Positions 1 to 12,800 of a stretch of 64,000 nt of DNA are shown here, one piece after another. Location of the stretch: positions 372,001 to 436,000 of the forward strand of contig NW_027439232.1 of the NCBI RefSeq assembly GCF_964188355.1, in the 5' to 3' direction. Within the stretch, counting starts at the first letter, position 1. Each line of letters starts with the position of its first letter. The notes below the pieces were generated by a model. It was not told the DNA's origin. It searched no databases and saw only the letters and a list, made by a program, of their open reading frames with translations. The DNA is from Buteo buteo. Taxonomy: Eukaryota > Chordata > Aves > Accipitriformes > Accipitridae. The translations under genes and the position numbers were made by a program.

Positions 1-129
1 TAGTACCCGTAACCCCGCCCGGTGCTCCAGGGTAGTACCCATATACCCCCATCAGTACTCCGGAGTAGTACCGGTACCCCCATTGGTACTCCGGTCTAGT
101 ACCCGTATACCCCCGTCGGTACTCTGGGG
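1..129. repeat. 31-33-bp subrepeat block inside the satellite monomer (first example)
   Basis: Four tandem subrepeats, each starting TAGTACC and ending near GGTACTCCGG, lie at 1-32, 33-65, 66-96 and 97-129. The same block occurs in every monomer, usually with four copies. It makes up roughly a third of the 415 bp. The rest of the monomer shows only weak internal similarity, for example the two GACCCTCC...TAGGCCCGGT segments. Confidence 0.9.
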
Positions 130-309
130 TACACCTGCTGTCCTACGGGCGCGCAGGTTTAGACCCACCCTTCATACTTGACCCTTCGCGTTAGGCCCGG
201 TGTCCATAGGCGATGTTCCGGGATACAACATGTTCCCACAACAGTACTATGGGCCCGTGGCAGAACCCTTTGTGATGCGCCGGAGCTCTAACTGTTATTC
301 CAACGGGCG

Positions 310-3300
310 CGCGGTGTTAGATCTCAGCCTCCCATCCTGACCCTCCAGGCTAGGCCCGGTATCCCGACCTGATGCTCCACGTTAGGCCTGGCGTCCCTTT
401 CCGACGCTCTGGTGAAGTACCCGTAACCCCGCCCGGTGCTCCAGGGTAATGCCAGGGTACCTCCGTCAGTACTCCGGAGTAGTAGCGGTACCCCTGTTGG
501 TACTCCGGTGTAGTACCCGTACACCCCCATCGGTACTCCGGGGTACACCTGCTGTCCCTACGGGCGCGCGGGTTTGGACACACCCTTCCAACCTGACCCT
601 CCGCGTTAGGCCTCGTGTCCATAGGCGACGTTCCGGGATAGAAACCGTTCCCACAACAGTACTATGGGCCCGGGGCAGAACCCTTTGTGATGCGCCGGAG
701 TTCTAACTGTTGTCCCAAACGGCACGCGGTGTTAGATCTCAGCCTCCCATCCTGACCCTCCAGGGTAGGCCCGGTATCCCGACCTGATGCTCCAGGGTAG
801 GCCTGGCGTCCCTTCCCGACGCTCTGGTGTAGTACCATTAACCCCGCCCTGTGCTCCAGGGTAGTACCCGTATACCCCCATCAGTACTCCGGAGTAGTAC
901 CCGTACCCCCGTTGGTACTCCGGTGTAGTACCCATATACCCCCCTCAGTACTCCGGGGTACACATGCTGTCCCTACAGGCACGCGGGTTGAGAACCAGCC
1001 TTCATACCTGACCCTCCGCGTTAGGCCTCGTTTCCATAGGCGACATTCCGGGATAGCACATGTTCCAACAACAGTACTATGGGCCAGTGGCAGAAGCCTT
1101 TGTGATGCGCCGGAGTTCTAACTGTTGTTCCAACGGGCGCGTGGTGTTAGATCTCAGCCTCCCATCCTGACCCTCCAGGCTAGGCCCGGTATCCCGACCT
1201 GATGCTCCACGTTAGGCCTGGCGTCCCTTTCCGACGCTCTGGTGTAGTACCTGTAACCCCGCCCGGTGCTCGAGGGTAATGCCAGGGTACCTCCGTCAGT
1301 ACTCCGGAGTAGTAGCGGTACCCCCGTTGGTACTCCGGTGTAGTACCCGTATACCCCCGTCGGTACTCCAGGGTACACCTGCTGTCCCTACGGGCGCGCG
1401 GGTTTGGACACACCCTTCCAACCTGACCCTCCACGTTAGGCCTCGTGTCCATAGGCGACGTTCCGGGATAGAACCCCTTCCCACAACAGTACTATGGGCC
1501 CGGGGCAGAACCCTTTGTGATGCGCCGGAGTTCTAACTGTTGTCCCAAATGGCACGCGGTGTTAGATCTCAGCCTCCCATCCTGACCCTCCAGGGTAGGC
1601 CCGGTATCCCGACCTGATGCTCCAGGGTAGGCCTGGCGTCCCTTCCCGACGCTCTGGTGTAGTACCCGTAACCCCGCCCGGTGCTCCAGGGTAGTACCCG
1701 TATACCCTCGTCAGTACTCCACAGTAGTACCCGTACCCCCGTTGGTACTCCGGTGTAGTACCCGTATACCCCTGTCGGTACTCCGGGGTACACCTGCTGT
1801 CCCCACGTGCAAGTGGGTTTAGACCCTTCCTTCCTACCTGACCTTCCGCATTAGGCCCGGTGTCCCTAGGTGACGTTCTGGGATAGAACCCGCTCCCAGA
1901 ACAGTACCATGGGCCAGTGGCAAAAAGCTTTGCGATGCGCCAGAGTTCTAACTGTTGTCCCAAACGGCACGCGGTGTTAGATCTCAGCCTCCCATCCTGA
2001 CCCTCCAGGGTAGGCCCGGTATCCCGACCTGATGCTCCACGTTAGGCCTGGCGTCCCTTCCTGACGCTCTGGTGTAGTACCCGTAACCCCGCCCGGTGCT
2101 CCAGGGTAATGCCAGGGTACCGCCGTCAGTACTCTGGAGTAGTACCGGTACCCCCGTTGGTACTCCGGTGTAGTACCCGTATACCCCCGTCGGTACTCCA
2201 GGGTACACATGCTGTGCCTACGAGCACGCGGGTTGAGAACCAGCCTTCCTACCTGACTCGCGGCGGTAGGCCCGGTGTCCATAGGCGACGTTTCGGAATA
2301 GAACCTGTTCCCACAACAGTACTATGGGGCCGTGGAGAACCCTTTGTGATGCGCCCGAGTTCTAACTGTTGTCCCAAACGGCACGCGGTGTTAGATCTCA
2401 GCCTCCCATCCTGACCCTCCAGGGTAGGCCCGGTATCCCGACCTGATGCTCCAGGGTAGGCCTGGCGTCCCTTCCCGACGCTCTGGTGTAGTACCATTAA
2501 CCCCGCCCGGTGCTCCAGGGTAGTAACCGTATACCCTCATCAGTACTCCGGAGAAGTACCAGTGCCCCCGTTGGTACTGCTGTCTAGTACCCGTATACCC
2601 CCGTCGGTACTCCGGGGTACACCTGCTGTCCCTACGGGCGCGCGGGTTTGGACACACCCTTCTAACCTGACCCTTCACGTTAGGCCTCGTGTCCATAGGC
2701 GACGTTCCGGGATAGAACCCGTTCGCAGAGCAGTAGTATGGGGCCGTGGAGAACCCTTTGTGATGCGCCGGAGTTCTAACTGTTGTCCCAACAGGCGCGC
2801 GGTGTTAGATCTCAGCCTCCCATCTTGACCCTCCAGGGTAGGCCCGGTATCCCGACCTGATGCACCAGGTTAGGCCTGGCGTCCCTGCCCGATGCTCTGG
2901 TGTAGTACCGGTAACCCCGCCCGGTGCTCCAGGGTAGTACCCGTATACCCCCGTTGGTACTCCGGTGTAGTACCCGTATACCCCCGTCGGTACTCCGGGG
3001 TACACCTGCTGTGCCTACAAGCACGCGGGTTGAGAACCAGCCTTCCTACCTGACTCTCGGCGATAGGCCCGGTGTCCATAGGCGACGTTGTGGGATAGAA
3101 CCCGTTCCCACACCAGTACTATCGGCCCTTGGCAAAAGCCTTTGTGATGCGCCAGAGTTCTAACTGTTGTTCCAACGGGAGCGCGGTTTTAGATCCCGGC
3201 CCGCCATCCTCACCCTCCAGGGTAGGCCCGGTATCCCTATCTGATGCACCATGGTAGGCCTGGCGTCCCTTCCCGATGCTCTGGTGTAGTACCGGTAACC

Positions 3301-3596
3301 CCGCCCGGTGCTCCAGGGTAGTACCCGTATACCCCCGTCGGTACTCCGTGGTAGTACCATTACCCCCGTTGGTACTCCGGTGTAGTACCCGTATACCCCC
3401 GTCGGTACTCCGGGGTACACCTGCTGTCCCCACGTGCAAGTGGGTTTAGACCCTTCCTTCCTACCTGACCTTCCGCATTAGGCCCGGTGTCCCTAGGCAA
3501 CGTTCTCGGATAGAACCCGCTCCCAGAACAGTACTATGGGCCAGTGGCAAAAAGCTTTGTGATGCACCAGAGTTCTAACTGTTGTCCCAAACGGCA
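310..3596. repeat. Satellite higher-order unit, copy 1 (8 monomers, 3287 bp)
   Basis: This segment of eight monomers is repeated immediately downstream at an offset of 3287 bp. Monomer lengths run 415, 415, 415, 415, 414, 414, 384, 415, and the same series recurs in copy 2. Every open frame on both strands from 324 to 3420 reappears at +3287 with the same translation, and the stretches I compared base by base were identical. The left edge is set by the first mismatch on walking left (G at 309, A at 3596). Confidence 0.93.
2805..3188. repeat. Short satellite monomer (384 bp) with three subrepeats
   Basis: The spacing to the next phase mark is 384 bp because one 31-bp TAGTACC subrepeat is missing. 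The copy at 6092-6475 in the second higher-order unit has the same deletion. Confidence 0.85.
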
Positions 3597-6500
3597 CGCG
3601 GTGTTAGATCTCAGCCTCCCATCCTGACCCTCCAGGCTAGGCCCGGTATCCCGACCTGATGCTCCACGTTAGGCCTGGCGTCCCTTTCCGACGCTCTGGT
3701 GAAGTACCCGTAACCCCGCCCGGTGCTCCAGGGTAATGCCAGGGTACCTCCGTCAGTACTCCGGAGTAGTAGCGGTACCCCTGTTGGTACTCCGGTGTAG
3801 TACCCGTACACCCCCATCGGTACTCCGGGGTACACCTGCTGTCCCTACGGGCGCGCGGGTTTGGACACACCCTTCCAACCTGACCCTCCGCGTTAGGCCT
3901 CGTGTCCATAGGCGACGTTCCGGGATAGAAACCGTTCCCACAACAGTACTATGGGCCCGGGGCAGAACCCTTTGTGATGCGCCGGAGTTCTAACTGTTGT
4001 CCCAAACGGCACGCGGTGTTAGATCTCAGCCTCCCATCCTGACCCTCCAGGGTAGGCCCGGTATCCCGACCTGATGCTCCAGGGTAGGCCTGGCGTCCCT
4101 TCCCGACGCTCTGGTGTAGTACCATTAACCCCGCCCTGTGCTCCAGGGTAGTACCCGTATACCCCCATCAGTACTCCGGAGTAGTACCCGTACCCCCGTT
4201 GGTACTCCGGTGTAGTACCCATATACCCCCCTCAGTACTCCGGGGTACACATGCTGTCCCTACAGGCACGCGGGTTGAGAACCAGCCTTCATACCTGACC
4301 CTCCGCGTTAGGCCTCGTTTCCATAGGCGACATTCCGGGATAGCACATGTTCCAACAACAGTACTATGGGCCAGTGGCAGAAGCCTTTGTGATGCGCCGG
4401 AGTTCTAACTGTTGTTCCAACGGGCGCGTGGTGTTAGATCTCAGCCTCCCATCCTGACCCTCCAGGCTAGGCCCGGTATCCCGACCTGATGCTCCACGTT
4501 AGGCCTGGCGTCCCTTTCCGACGCTCTGGTGTAGTACCTGTAACCCCGCCCGGTGCTCGAGGGTAATGCCAGGGTACCTCCGTCAGTACTCCGGAGTAGT
4601 AGCGGTACCCCCGTTGGTACTCCGGTGTAGTACCCGTATACCCCCGTCGGTACTCCAGGGTACACCTGCTGTCCCTACGGGCGCGCGGGTTTGGACACAC
4701 CCTTCCAACCTGACCCTCCACGTTAGGCCTCGTGTCCATAGGCGACGTTCCGGGATAGAACCCCTTCCCACAACAGTACTATGGGCCCGGGGCAGAACCC
4801 TTTGTGATGCGCCGGAGTTCTAACTGTTGTCCCAAATGGCACGCGGTGTTAGATCTCAGCCTCCCATCCTGACCCTCCAGGGTAGGCCCGGTATCCCGAC
4901 CTGATGCTCCAGGGTAGGCCTGGCGTCCCTTCCCGACGCTCTGGTGTAGTACCCGTAACCCCGCCCGGTGCTCCAGGGTAGTACCCGTATACCCTCGTCA
5001 GTACTCCACAGTAGTACCCGTACCCCCGTTGGTACTCCGGTGTAGTACCCGTATACCCCTGTCGGTACTCCGGGGTACACCTGCTGTCCCCACGTGCAAG
5101 TGGGTTTAGACCCTTCCTTCCTACCTGACCTTCCGCATTAGGCCCGGTGTCCCTAGGTGACGTTCTGGGATAGAACCCGCTCCCAGAACAGTACCATGGG
5201 CCAGTGGCAAAAAGCTTTGCGATGCGCCAGAGTTCTAACTGTTGTCCCAAACGGCACGCGGTGTTAGATCTCAGCCTCCCATCCTGACCCTCCAGGGTAG
5301 GCCCGGTATCCCGACCTGATGCTCCACGTTAGGCCTGGCGTCCCTTCCTGACGCTCTGGTGTAGTACCCGTAACCCCGCCCGGTGCTCCAGGGTAATGCC
5401 AGGGTACCGCCGTCAGTACTCTGGAGTAGTACCGGTACCCCCGTTGGTACTCCGGTGTAGTACCCGTATACCCCCGTCGGTACTCCAGGGTACACATGCT
5501 GTGCCTACGAGCACGCGGGTTGAGAACCAGCCTTCCTACCTGACTCGCGGCGGTAGGCCCGGTGTCCATAGGCGACGTTTCGGAATAGAACCTGTTCCCA
5601 CAACAGTACTATGGGGCCGTGGAGAACCCTTTGTGATGCGCCCGAGTTCTAACTGTTGTCCCAAACGGCACGCGGTGTTAGATCTCAGCCTCCCATCCTG
5701 ACCCTCCAGGGTAGGCCCGGTATCCCGACCTGATGCTCCAGGGTAGGCCTGGCGTCCCTTCCCGACGCTCTGGTGTAGTACCATTAACCCCGCCCGGTGC
5801 TCCAGGGTAGTAACCGTATACCCTCATCAGTACTCCGGAGAAGTACCAGTGCCCCCGTTGGTACTGCTGTCTAGTACCCGTATACCCCCGTCGGTACTCC
5901 GGGGTACACCTGCTGTCCCTACGGGCGCGCGGGTTTGGACACACCCTTCTAACCTGACCCTTCACGTTAGGCCTCGTGTCCATAGGCGACGTTCCGGGAT
6001 AGAACCCGTTCGCAGAGCAGTAGTATGGGGCCGTGGAGAACCCTTTGTGATGCGCCGGAGTTCTAACTGTTGTCCCAACAGGCGCGCGGTGTTAGATCTC
6101 AGCCTCCCATCTTGACCCTCCAGGGTAGGCCCGGTATCCCGACCTGATGCACCAGGTTAGGCCTGGCGTCCCTGCCCGATGCTCTGGTGTAGTACCGGTA
6201 ACCCCGCCCGGTGCTCCAGGGTAGTACCCGTATACCCCCGTTGGTACTCCGGTGTAGTACCCGTATACCCCCGTCGGTACTCCGGGGTACACCTGCTGTG
6301 CCTACAAGCACGCGGGTTGAGAACCAGCCTTCCTACCTGACTCTCGGCGATAGGCCCGGTGTCCATAGGCGACGTTGTGGGATAGAACCCGTTCCCACAC
6401 CAGTACTATCGGCCCTTGGCAAAAGCCTTTGTGATGCGCCAGAGTTCTAACTGTTGTTCCAACGGGAGCGCGGTTTTAGATCCCGGCCCGCCATCCTCAC

Positions 6501-6883
6501 CCTCCAGGGTAGGCCCGGTATCCCTATCTGATGCACCATGGTAGGCCTGGCGTCCCTTCCCGATGCTCTGGTGTAGTACCGGTAACCCCGCCCGGTGCTC
6601 CAGGGTAGTACCCGTATACCCCCGTCGGTACTCCGTGGTAGTACCATTACCCCCGTTGGTACTCCGGTGTAGTACCCGTATACCCCCGTCGGTACTCCGG
6701 GGTACACCTGCTGTCCCCACGTGCAAGTGGGTTTAGACCCTTCCTTCCTACCTGACCTTCCGCATTAGGCCCGGTGTCCCTAGGCAACGTTCTCGGATAG
6801 AACCCGCTCCCAGAACAGTACTATGGGCCAGTGGCAAAAAGCTTTGTGATGCACCAGAGTTCTAACTGTTGTCCCAAACGGCA
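3597..6883. repeat. Satellite higher-order unit, copy 2 (8 monomers, 3287 bp)
   Basis: Tandem copy of 310-3596. Identity continues about 40 bp past 6883 into the next monomer, then breaks where that monomer reads CCAGGGTAGG instead of CCAGGCTAGG. The array from there on is made of related but individually different monomers. Confidence 0.93.
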
Positions 6884-9800
6884 CGCGGTGTTAGATCTCA
6901 GCCTCCCATCCTGACCCTCCAGGGTAGGCCCGGTATCCCGACCTGATGCTCCGGTGTAGGCCTGGCGTAGCTTCCCGACGCTCTGGTGTAGTAACTGTAA
7001 CCCTGCCCGGTGCTCCAGGGTAGTACCCATATACCCCCATCGGTACGCTGGAGTAGTACCGGTCCCCCTGTTGGTACTCCGGTGTAGTACCCGTATACCC
7101 CCGTCGGTACTCCGGGGTACACCTGCTGTCCCTACAGGCACGCGGGTTTGCACACACCCTTCCTACCTGACCCTCCGCCTTAGGCCTCGTGTCCATAGGC
7201 GACGTTCCGGGATAGCACATGTTCCCAAAACAGTACTATGGGCCAGTGGCAGAAGCCTTTGTGATGCGCCGGAGTTCTAACTGTTGTTCCAACGGGCGCG
7301 TGGTGTTAGATCTCAGCCTCCCATCCTGACCCTCCAGGCTAGGCCCGGTATCCCGACCTGATGCTCCAGGTTAGGCCTGGCGTCCCTTCCCGACGCTCTG
7401 GTGTGGTACCCGTAACCCCTCCCGGTGCTCCAGGTTAATGCCAGGGTACCCCCGTCAGTACTCCGGAGTAGTAGCGGTACCCCTGTTGGTACTCCGGTGT
7501 AGTACCCGTACACCCCCATCGGTACTCCGGGGTACACCTGCTGTCCCTACGGGCGCGCGGGTTTGGACACACCCTTCCAACCTGACCCTCCGCGTTAGGC
7601 CTCGTGTCCATAGGCGACGTTCCGGGATAGAACCCGTTCCCACAACAGTACTATGGGCCCGGGGCAGAACCCTTTGTGATGCGCCGGAGTTCTAACTGTT
7701 GTCCCAAACGGCACGCAGTGTTAGATCTCAGCCTCCCATCCTGACCCTCCAGGGTAGGCCCGGTATCCCGACCTGATGCTCCGGTGTAGGCCTGGCGTAG
7801 CTTCCCGACGCTCTGGTGTAGTAACTGTAACCCTGCCCGGTGCTCCAGGGTAGTACCCGTATACCCTCGTCAGTACTCCAGAGTAGTACCAGTGCCCCCG
7901 TTGGTACTCCGGTGTAGTACCCGTATACCCCCGTCGGTACTCCGGGGTACACATGCTGTCCCTACGGGCACGCGGGTTTGGACACACCCTTCCCACCTGA
8001 CTCTCGGCGGTAGGCCCGGTGTCCATAGGCGACGTTCCGGGATAGAACCCGTTCCCACACCAGTACTATTGGCCCGTGGCAAAAGCCTTTGTGATGCGCC
8101 AGAGTTCTAACTGTTGTTCCAACGGGCGCGCGGTTTTAGATCCCGGCCCCCCATCCTGACCCTCCAGGGTAGGCCCGGTATCCCTATCTGATGCACCAGG
8201 GTAGGCCTGGCGTCCCTTCCCGATGCTCTGGTGTAGTACCAGTAACCCCGCCCGGTGCTCCAGGGTAGTACCCGTATACCCCCGTCGGTACTCCGTGGTA
8301 GTACCATTACCCCCGTTGGTACTCCGGTGTAGTACCCGTATACCCCCGTCGGTACTCCGGGGTACACCTGCTGTCCCCACGTGCAAGTGGGTTTAGACCC
8401 TTCCTTCCTACCTGACCTTCCGCGTTAGGCCCGGTGTCCCTAGGCAACGTTCTCGGATAGAACCCGCTCCCAGAACAGTACTATGGGCCAGTGGCAAAAA
8501 GCTTTGTGATGCGCCAGAGTTCTAACTGTTGTCCCAAACGGCACGCGGTGTTAGATCTCAGCCTCCCATCCTGACCCTCCAGTGTAGGCCCGGTATCCCG
8601 ACCTGATGCTCCGGTGTAGGCCTGGCGTAGCTTCCCGACGCTCTGGTGTAGTAACTGTAACCCTGCCCGGTGCTCCAGGGTAGTACCCATATACCCCCAT
8701 CGGTACGCTGGAGTAGTACCGTTACCCCTGTTGGTACTCCGATGTAGTACCCGTATACCCCCGTCGGTACTCCGGGGTACACCTGCTGTCCCTACGGGCG
8801 CGCGGGTTTGGACACACCCTTCCATCCTGACCCTCCGCGTTAGGCCTCGTGTCCATAGGCGACGTTCCGGGATAGAACCCGTTCCCACAACAGTACTATG
8901 GGGCCGTGGAGAACCCTTTGTGATGCGCCGGAGTTCTAACTGTTGTCCCAAATGGCACGCGGTGTTAGATCTCAGCCTCCCATCCTGACCCTCCAGGGTA
9001 GGCCCGGTATCCCGACCTGATGCTCCAGGGTAGGCCTGGCGTCCCTTCCCGACGCTCTGGTGTAGTACCATTAACCCCGCCCTGTGCTCCAGGGTAGTAC
9101 CCGTATACCCCCATCAGTACTCCGGAGTAGTACCCGTACCCCCGTTGGTACTCCGGTGTAGTACCCATATACCCCCCTCAGTACTCCGGGGTACACATGC
9201 CGTCCCTACAGGCACGTGGGTTGAGAACCAGCCTTCATACCTGACCCTCCGCGTTAGGCCTCGTTTCCATAGGCGACATTCCGGGATAGAACATGTTCCC
9301 ACAACAGTACTATGCGCCAGTGGCAGAACCCTTTGTGATGCACCGGAGTTCTAACTGTTGTTCCAATGGGCGCGTGGTGTTAGATCTCAGCCTCCCATCC
9401 TGACCCTCCAGGGTAGGCCCGGTATCCCGACCTGATGCTCCACGTTAGGCCTGGCTTCCCTTCCCGACGCTCTGGTGTAGTACCCGTAACCCCGCCCTGT
9501 GCCCCACGGTAGTACCCGTATACCTTCGTCGGTACTCTAGGGTACTACCGGTACCCTCGTTGGTACTCCGGTGTAGTACCCGTATACCCCCGTCGGTACT
9601 CCGGGGTACACATGCTGTCCCTACAGGCACGCGGGTTGAGAACCAGCCTTCCTACCTGACCCTCCGCGTTAGGCCTCGTGTCCATAGGCGACGTTCCGGG
9701 ATAGAACATGTTCCCACAACAGTACTATGGTCCAGTGGCAGAACCCTTTGTGATGCGCCGGAGTTCTAACTGTTGTTCCAACGGGCGCGTGGTGTTAGAT

Positions 9801-12800
9801 CTCAGCCTCCCATCCTGACCCTCCAGGGTAGGCCCGGTATCCCGACCTGATGCTCCAGGTTAGGCCTGGCGTCCCTTCCCGACGCTCTGGTGTAGTACCC
9901 GTAACCCCGCCCGGTGCTCCAGGCTAGTACCTGTATACCCCCGTCGGTATTCCGGGGTAGTACCGGTAACCCCGTTGGTACTCCGGTGTAGTACCCGTAT
10001 ACCCCCGTCGGTACTCCGGGGTACACCTGCTGTCCCTACGGGCACGCGGGTTGAGAACCAGCCTTCCTACCTGACTCTCGGCGATAGGCCCGGTGTTCAT
10101 AGGCGACGTTCCGGGATAGAACCCGTTCCCACACCAGTACTATCGGCCCGTGGCAAAAGCCTTTGTGATGCGCCAGAGTTCTAACTGTTGTTCCAACGGG
10201 CGCGCGGTTTTAAATCCCGGCCCCCCGTCCTCACCCTCCAGGGTAGGCCCGGTATCTCTATCTGATGCACCATGGTAGGCCTGGCGTCCCTTCCCGATGC
10301 TCTGGTGTAGTACCGGTAACCCCGCCCGGTGCTCCAGGGTAGTACCCGTATACCCCCGTTGGTACTCCGTGGTAGTACCGGTACCCCCGTTGGTACTGCG
10401 GTGTAGTACCCGTATACCCCCGTCGGTACTCCGGGGTACACCTGCTGTCCCCACGTGCAAGTGGGTTTAGACACTTCCTTCCTACCTGACCTTCCGCGTT
10501 AGGCCCGGTGTCCCTAGGCAACGTTCTGGGATAGAACCCGCTCCCAGAACAGTACTATGGGCCAGTGGCAAAAAGCTTTGTGATGCGCCGGAGTTCTAAC
10601 TGTTGTCCCAAACGGCACGCGGTGTTAGATCTCAGCCTCCCATCCTGACCCTCCAGGGTAGGCCCGGTATCCCGACATGATGCTCCAGGTTAGGCCTGGG
10701 CTCACTTTCCGACGCTCTGGTGTAGTACCCGTAACCCCTCCCGGTTCTCCAGGGTAATGCCAGGGTACCCCCGTCAGTACTCCGGGGTAGTACCGGTACC
10801 CCTGTTGGTACTCCGGTGTAGTACCCGTATACCCCCGTCGGTACTCCGGGGTACACCTGCTGTCCCTACGGGCGCGCAGGTTTAGACCCACCCTTCATAC
10901 TTGACCCTTCGCGTTAGGCCCGGTGTCCATAGGCGACGTTCCGGGATAGAACATGTTCCCACAACAGTACTATGGGCCCGTGGCAGAACCCTTTGTGATG
11001 CGCCGGAGTTCTAACTGTTATCCCAACAGGCGCGCGGTGTTAGATCTCAGCCTCCCATCTTGACCCTCCAGGGTAGGCCCGGTATCCCAACCTGATGCTC
11101 CGGGATAGCCCTGGCGTCCGTGCCCGACGCTCTGGTGTAGTACCGGTAACCCCGCCCTGTGCTCCAGGGTAGAACCCATATACCCCCATCGGTACTCCAG
11201 GGTACTACCGGTACCCCCGTTGGTACTCCGGTGTTGTACCCGTATACCCCTGTCGGTACTCCGGGGTACACCTGCTGTCCCTACAGGCACGCGGGTTTGC
11301 ACACACCCTTCCTACCTGACCCTCCGCCTTAGGCCTCGTGTCCATAGGCGATGTTCCGGGATAGCACATGTTCCAACAACAGTACTATGGGCCAGTGGCA
11401 GAAGCCTTTGTGATGCGCCGGAGTTCTAACTGTTGTTCCAACGGGCGCGTGGTGTTAGATCTCAGCCTCCCATCCTGACCCTCCAGGCTAGGCCCGGTAT
11501 CCCGACCTGATGCTCCGGGTTAGGCCTGGGGTCCCTTTCCGACGCTCTGGTGTAGTACCCGTAACCCCGCGCGGTGCTCCAGGGTAATGCCAGGGTACCT
11601 CCGTCAGTACTCCTTATTACTACCGGTACCCCCATTGGTACTCTGGTGTAGTACCCGTATACCCCCGTCGGTACTCCGGGGTACACCTGCTGTCCCTACG
11701 GGCGCACGGGTTTGGACACACCCTTCCAACCTGACCCTCCGCGTTAGGCCTCGTGTCCATAGGCGATGTTCCGGGATAGAACCCGTTCCCACAACAGTAC
11801 TATGGGCCCGGGGCAGAACCCTTTGTGATGCGCCGGAGTTCTAACTGTTGTCCCAAACGGCACGCGGTGTTAGATCTCAGCCTCCCATCCTGACCCTCCA
11901 GGGTAGGCCCGGTATCCCGACCTGATGCTCCGGTGTAGGCCTGGCGTCCCTTCCCGACGCTCTGGTGTAGTACCGGTAACCCCGCCCGGTGCTCCAGGGT
12001 AGTACCCGTATACCCTCGTCAGTACTCCGGATTAGTACCGGTACCCCCCTTGGTACTCCGGTGTAGTACCCGTATACCCCCGTCGGTACTCCGGGGTACA
12101 CCTGCTGTCCCTACGGGCGCGCAGGTTTAGACCCACCCTTCATACTTGACCCTCCGCGTTAGGCCCGTTGTCCATAGGTGACGTTCCGGGATAGAACATG
12201 TACCCACAACAGTACTATGGGCCAGTGGCAGAACCCTTTGTGATGCGCCGGAGTTCTAACTGTTGTTCCAATGAGCGTGCGGTGTGAGATCTCAGCCTCC
12301 TATCTTGACCCTCCAGGGTAGGCCCGGTATCCCTATCTGATGCACCAGGGTAGGCCTGGCGTCCCTTCCCGACGCTCTGGTGTAGTACCATTAACCCCGC
12401 CCTGTGCTCCAGGGTAGTACCCGTATACCCCCATCAGTACTCCGGAGTAGTACCCGTACCCCCGTTGGTACTCCGGTGTAGTACCCATATACACCCGTCA
12501 GTACTCCGGGGTACACATGCTGTCCCTACAGGCACGCGGGTTGAGAACCAGCCTTCCTACCTGACCCTCCGCATTAGGCCTCGTTTCCATAGGCGACATT
12601 CCGGGATAGAACATGTTCCCAAAACAGTACTATGGGCCAGTGGCAGAACCCTTTGTGATGCGCCGGAGTTCTAACTGTTGTCCCAAAAGGCACACGGTGT
12701 TAGATCTCAGCCTCCCATCCTGACCCTCCAGGGTAGGCCCGGTATCCCGACCTGATGCTCCAGGGTAGGCCTGGCTTCCCTTCCCGACGCTCTGGTGTAG

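Noticed and set aside
2270..2320. Possible CENP-B box near CGTTTCGGAATAG in the satellite
   Set aside because: The core TTCGnnnnAnnCGGG does not match: the last part reads GAACC or GAACCCG. No centromere claim is made.
8481..9071. 196-codon minus frame, the longest in the satellite
   Set aside because: It simply spans more than one monomer where a stop codon is lost. The translation repeats itself and no domain is visible.
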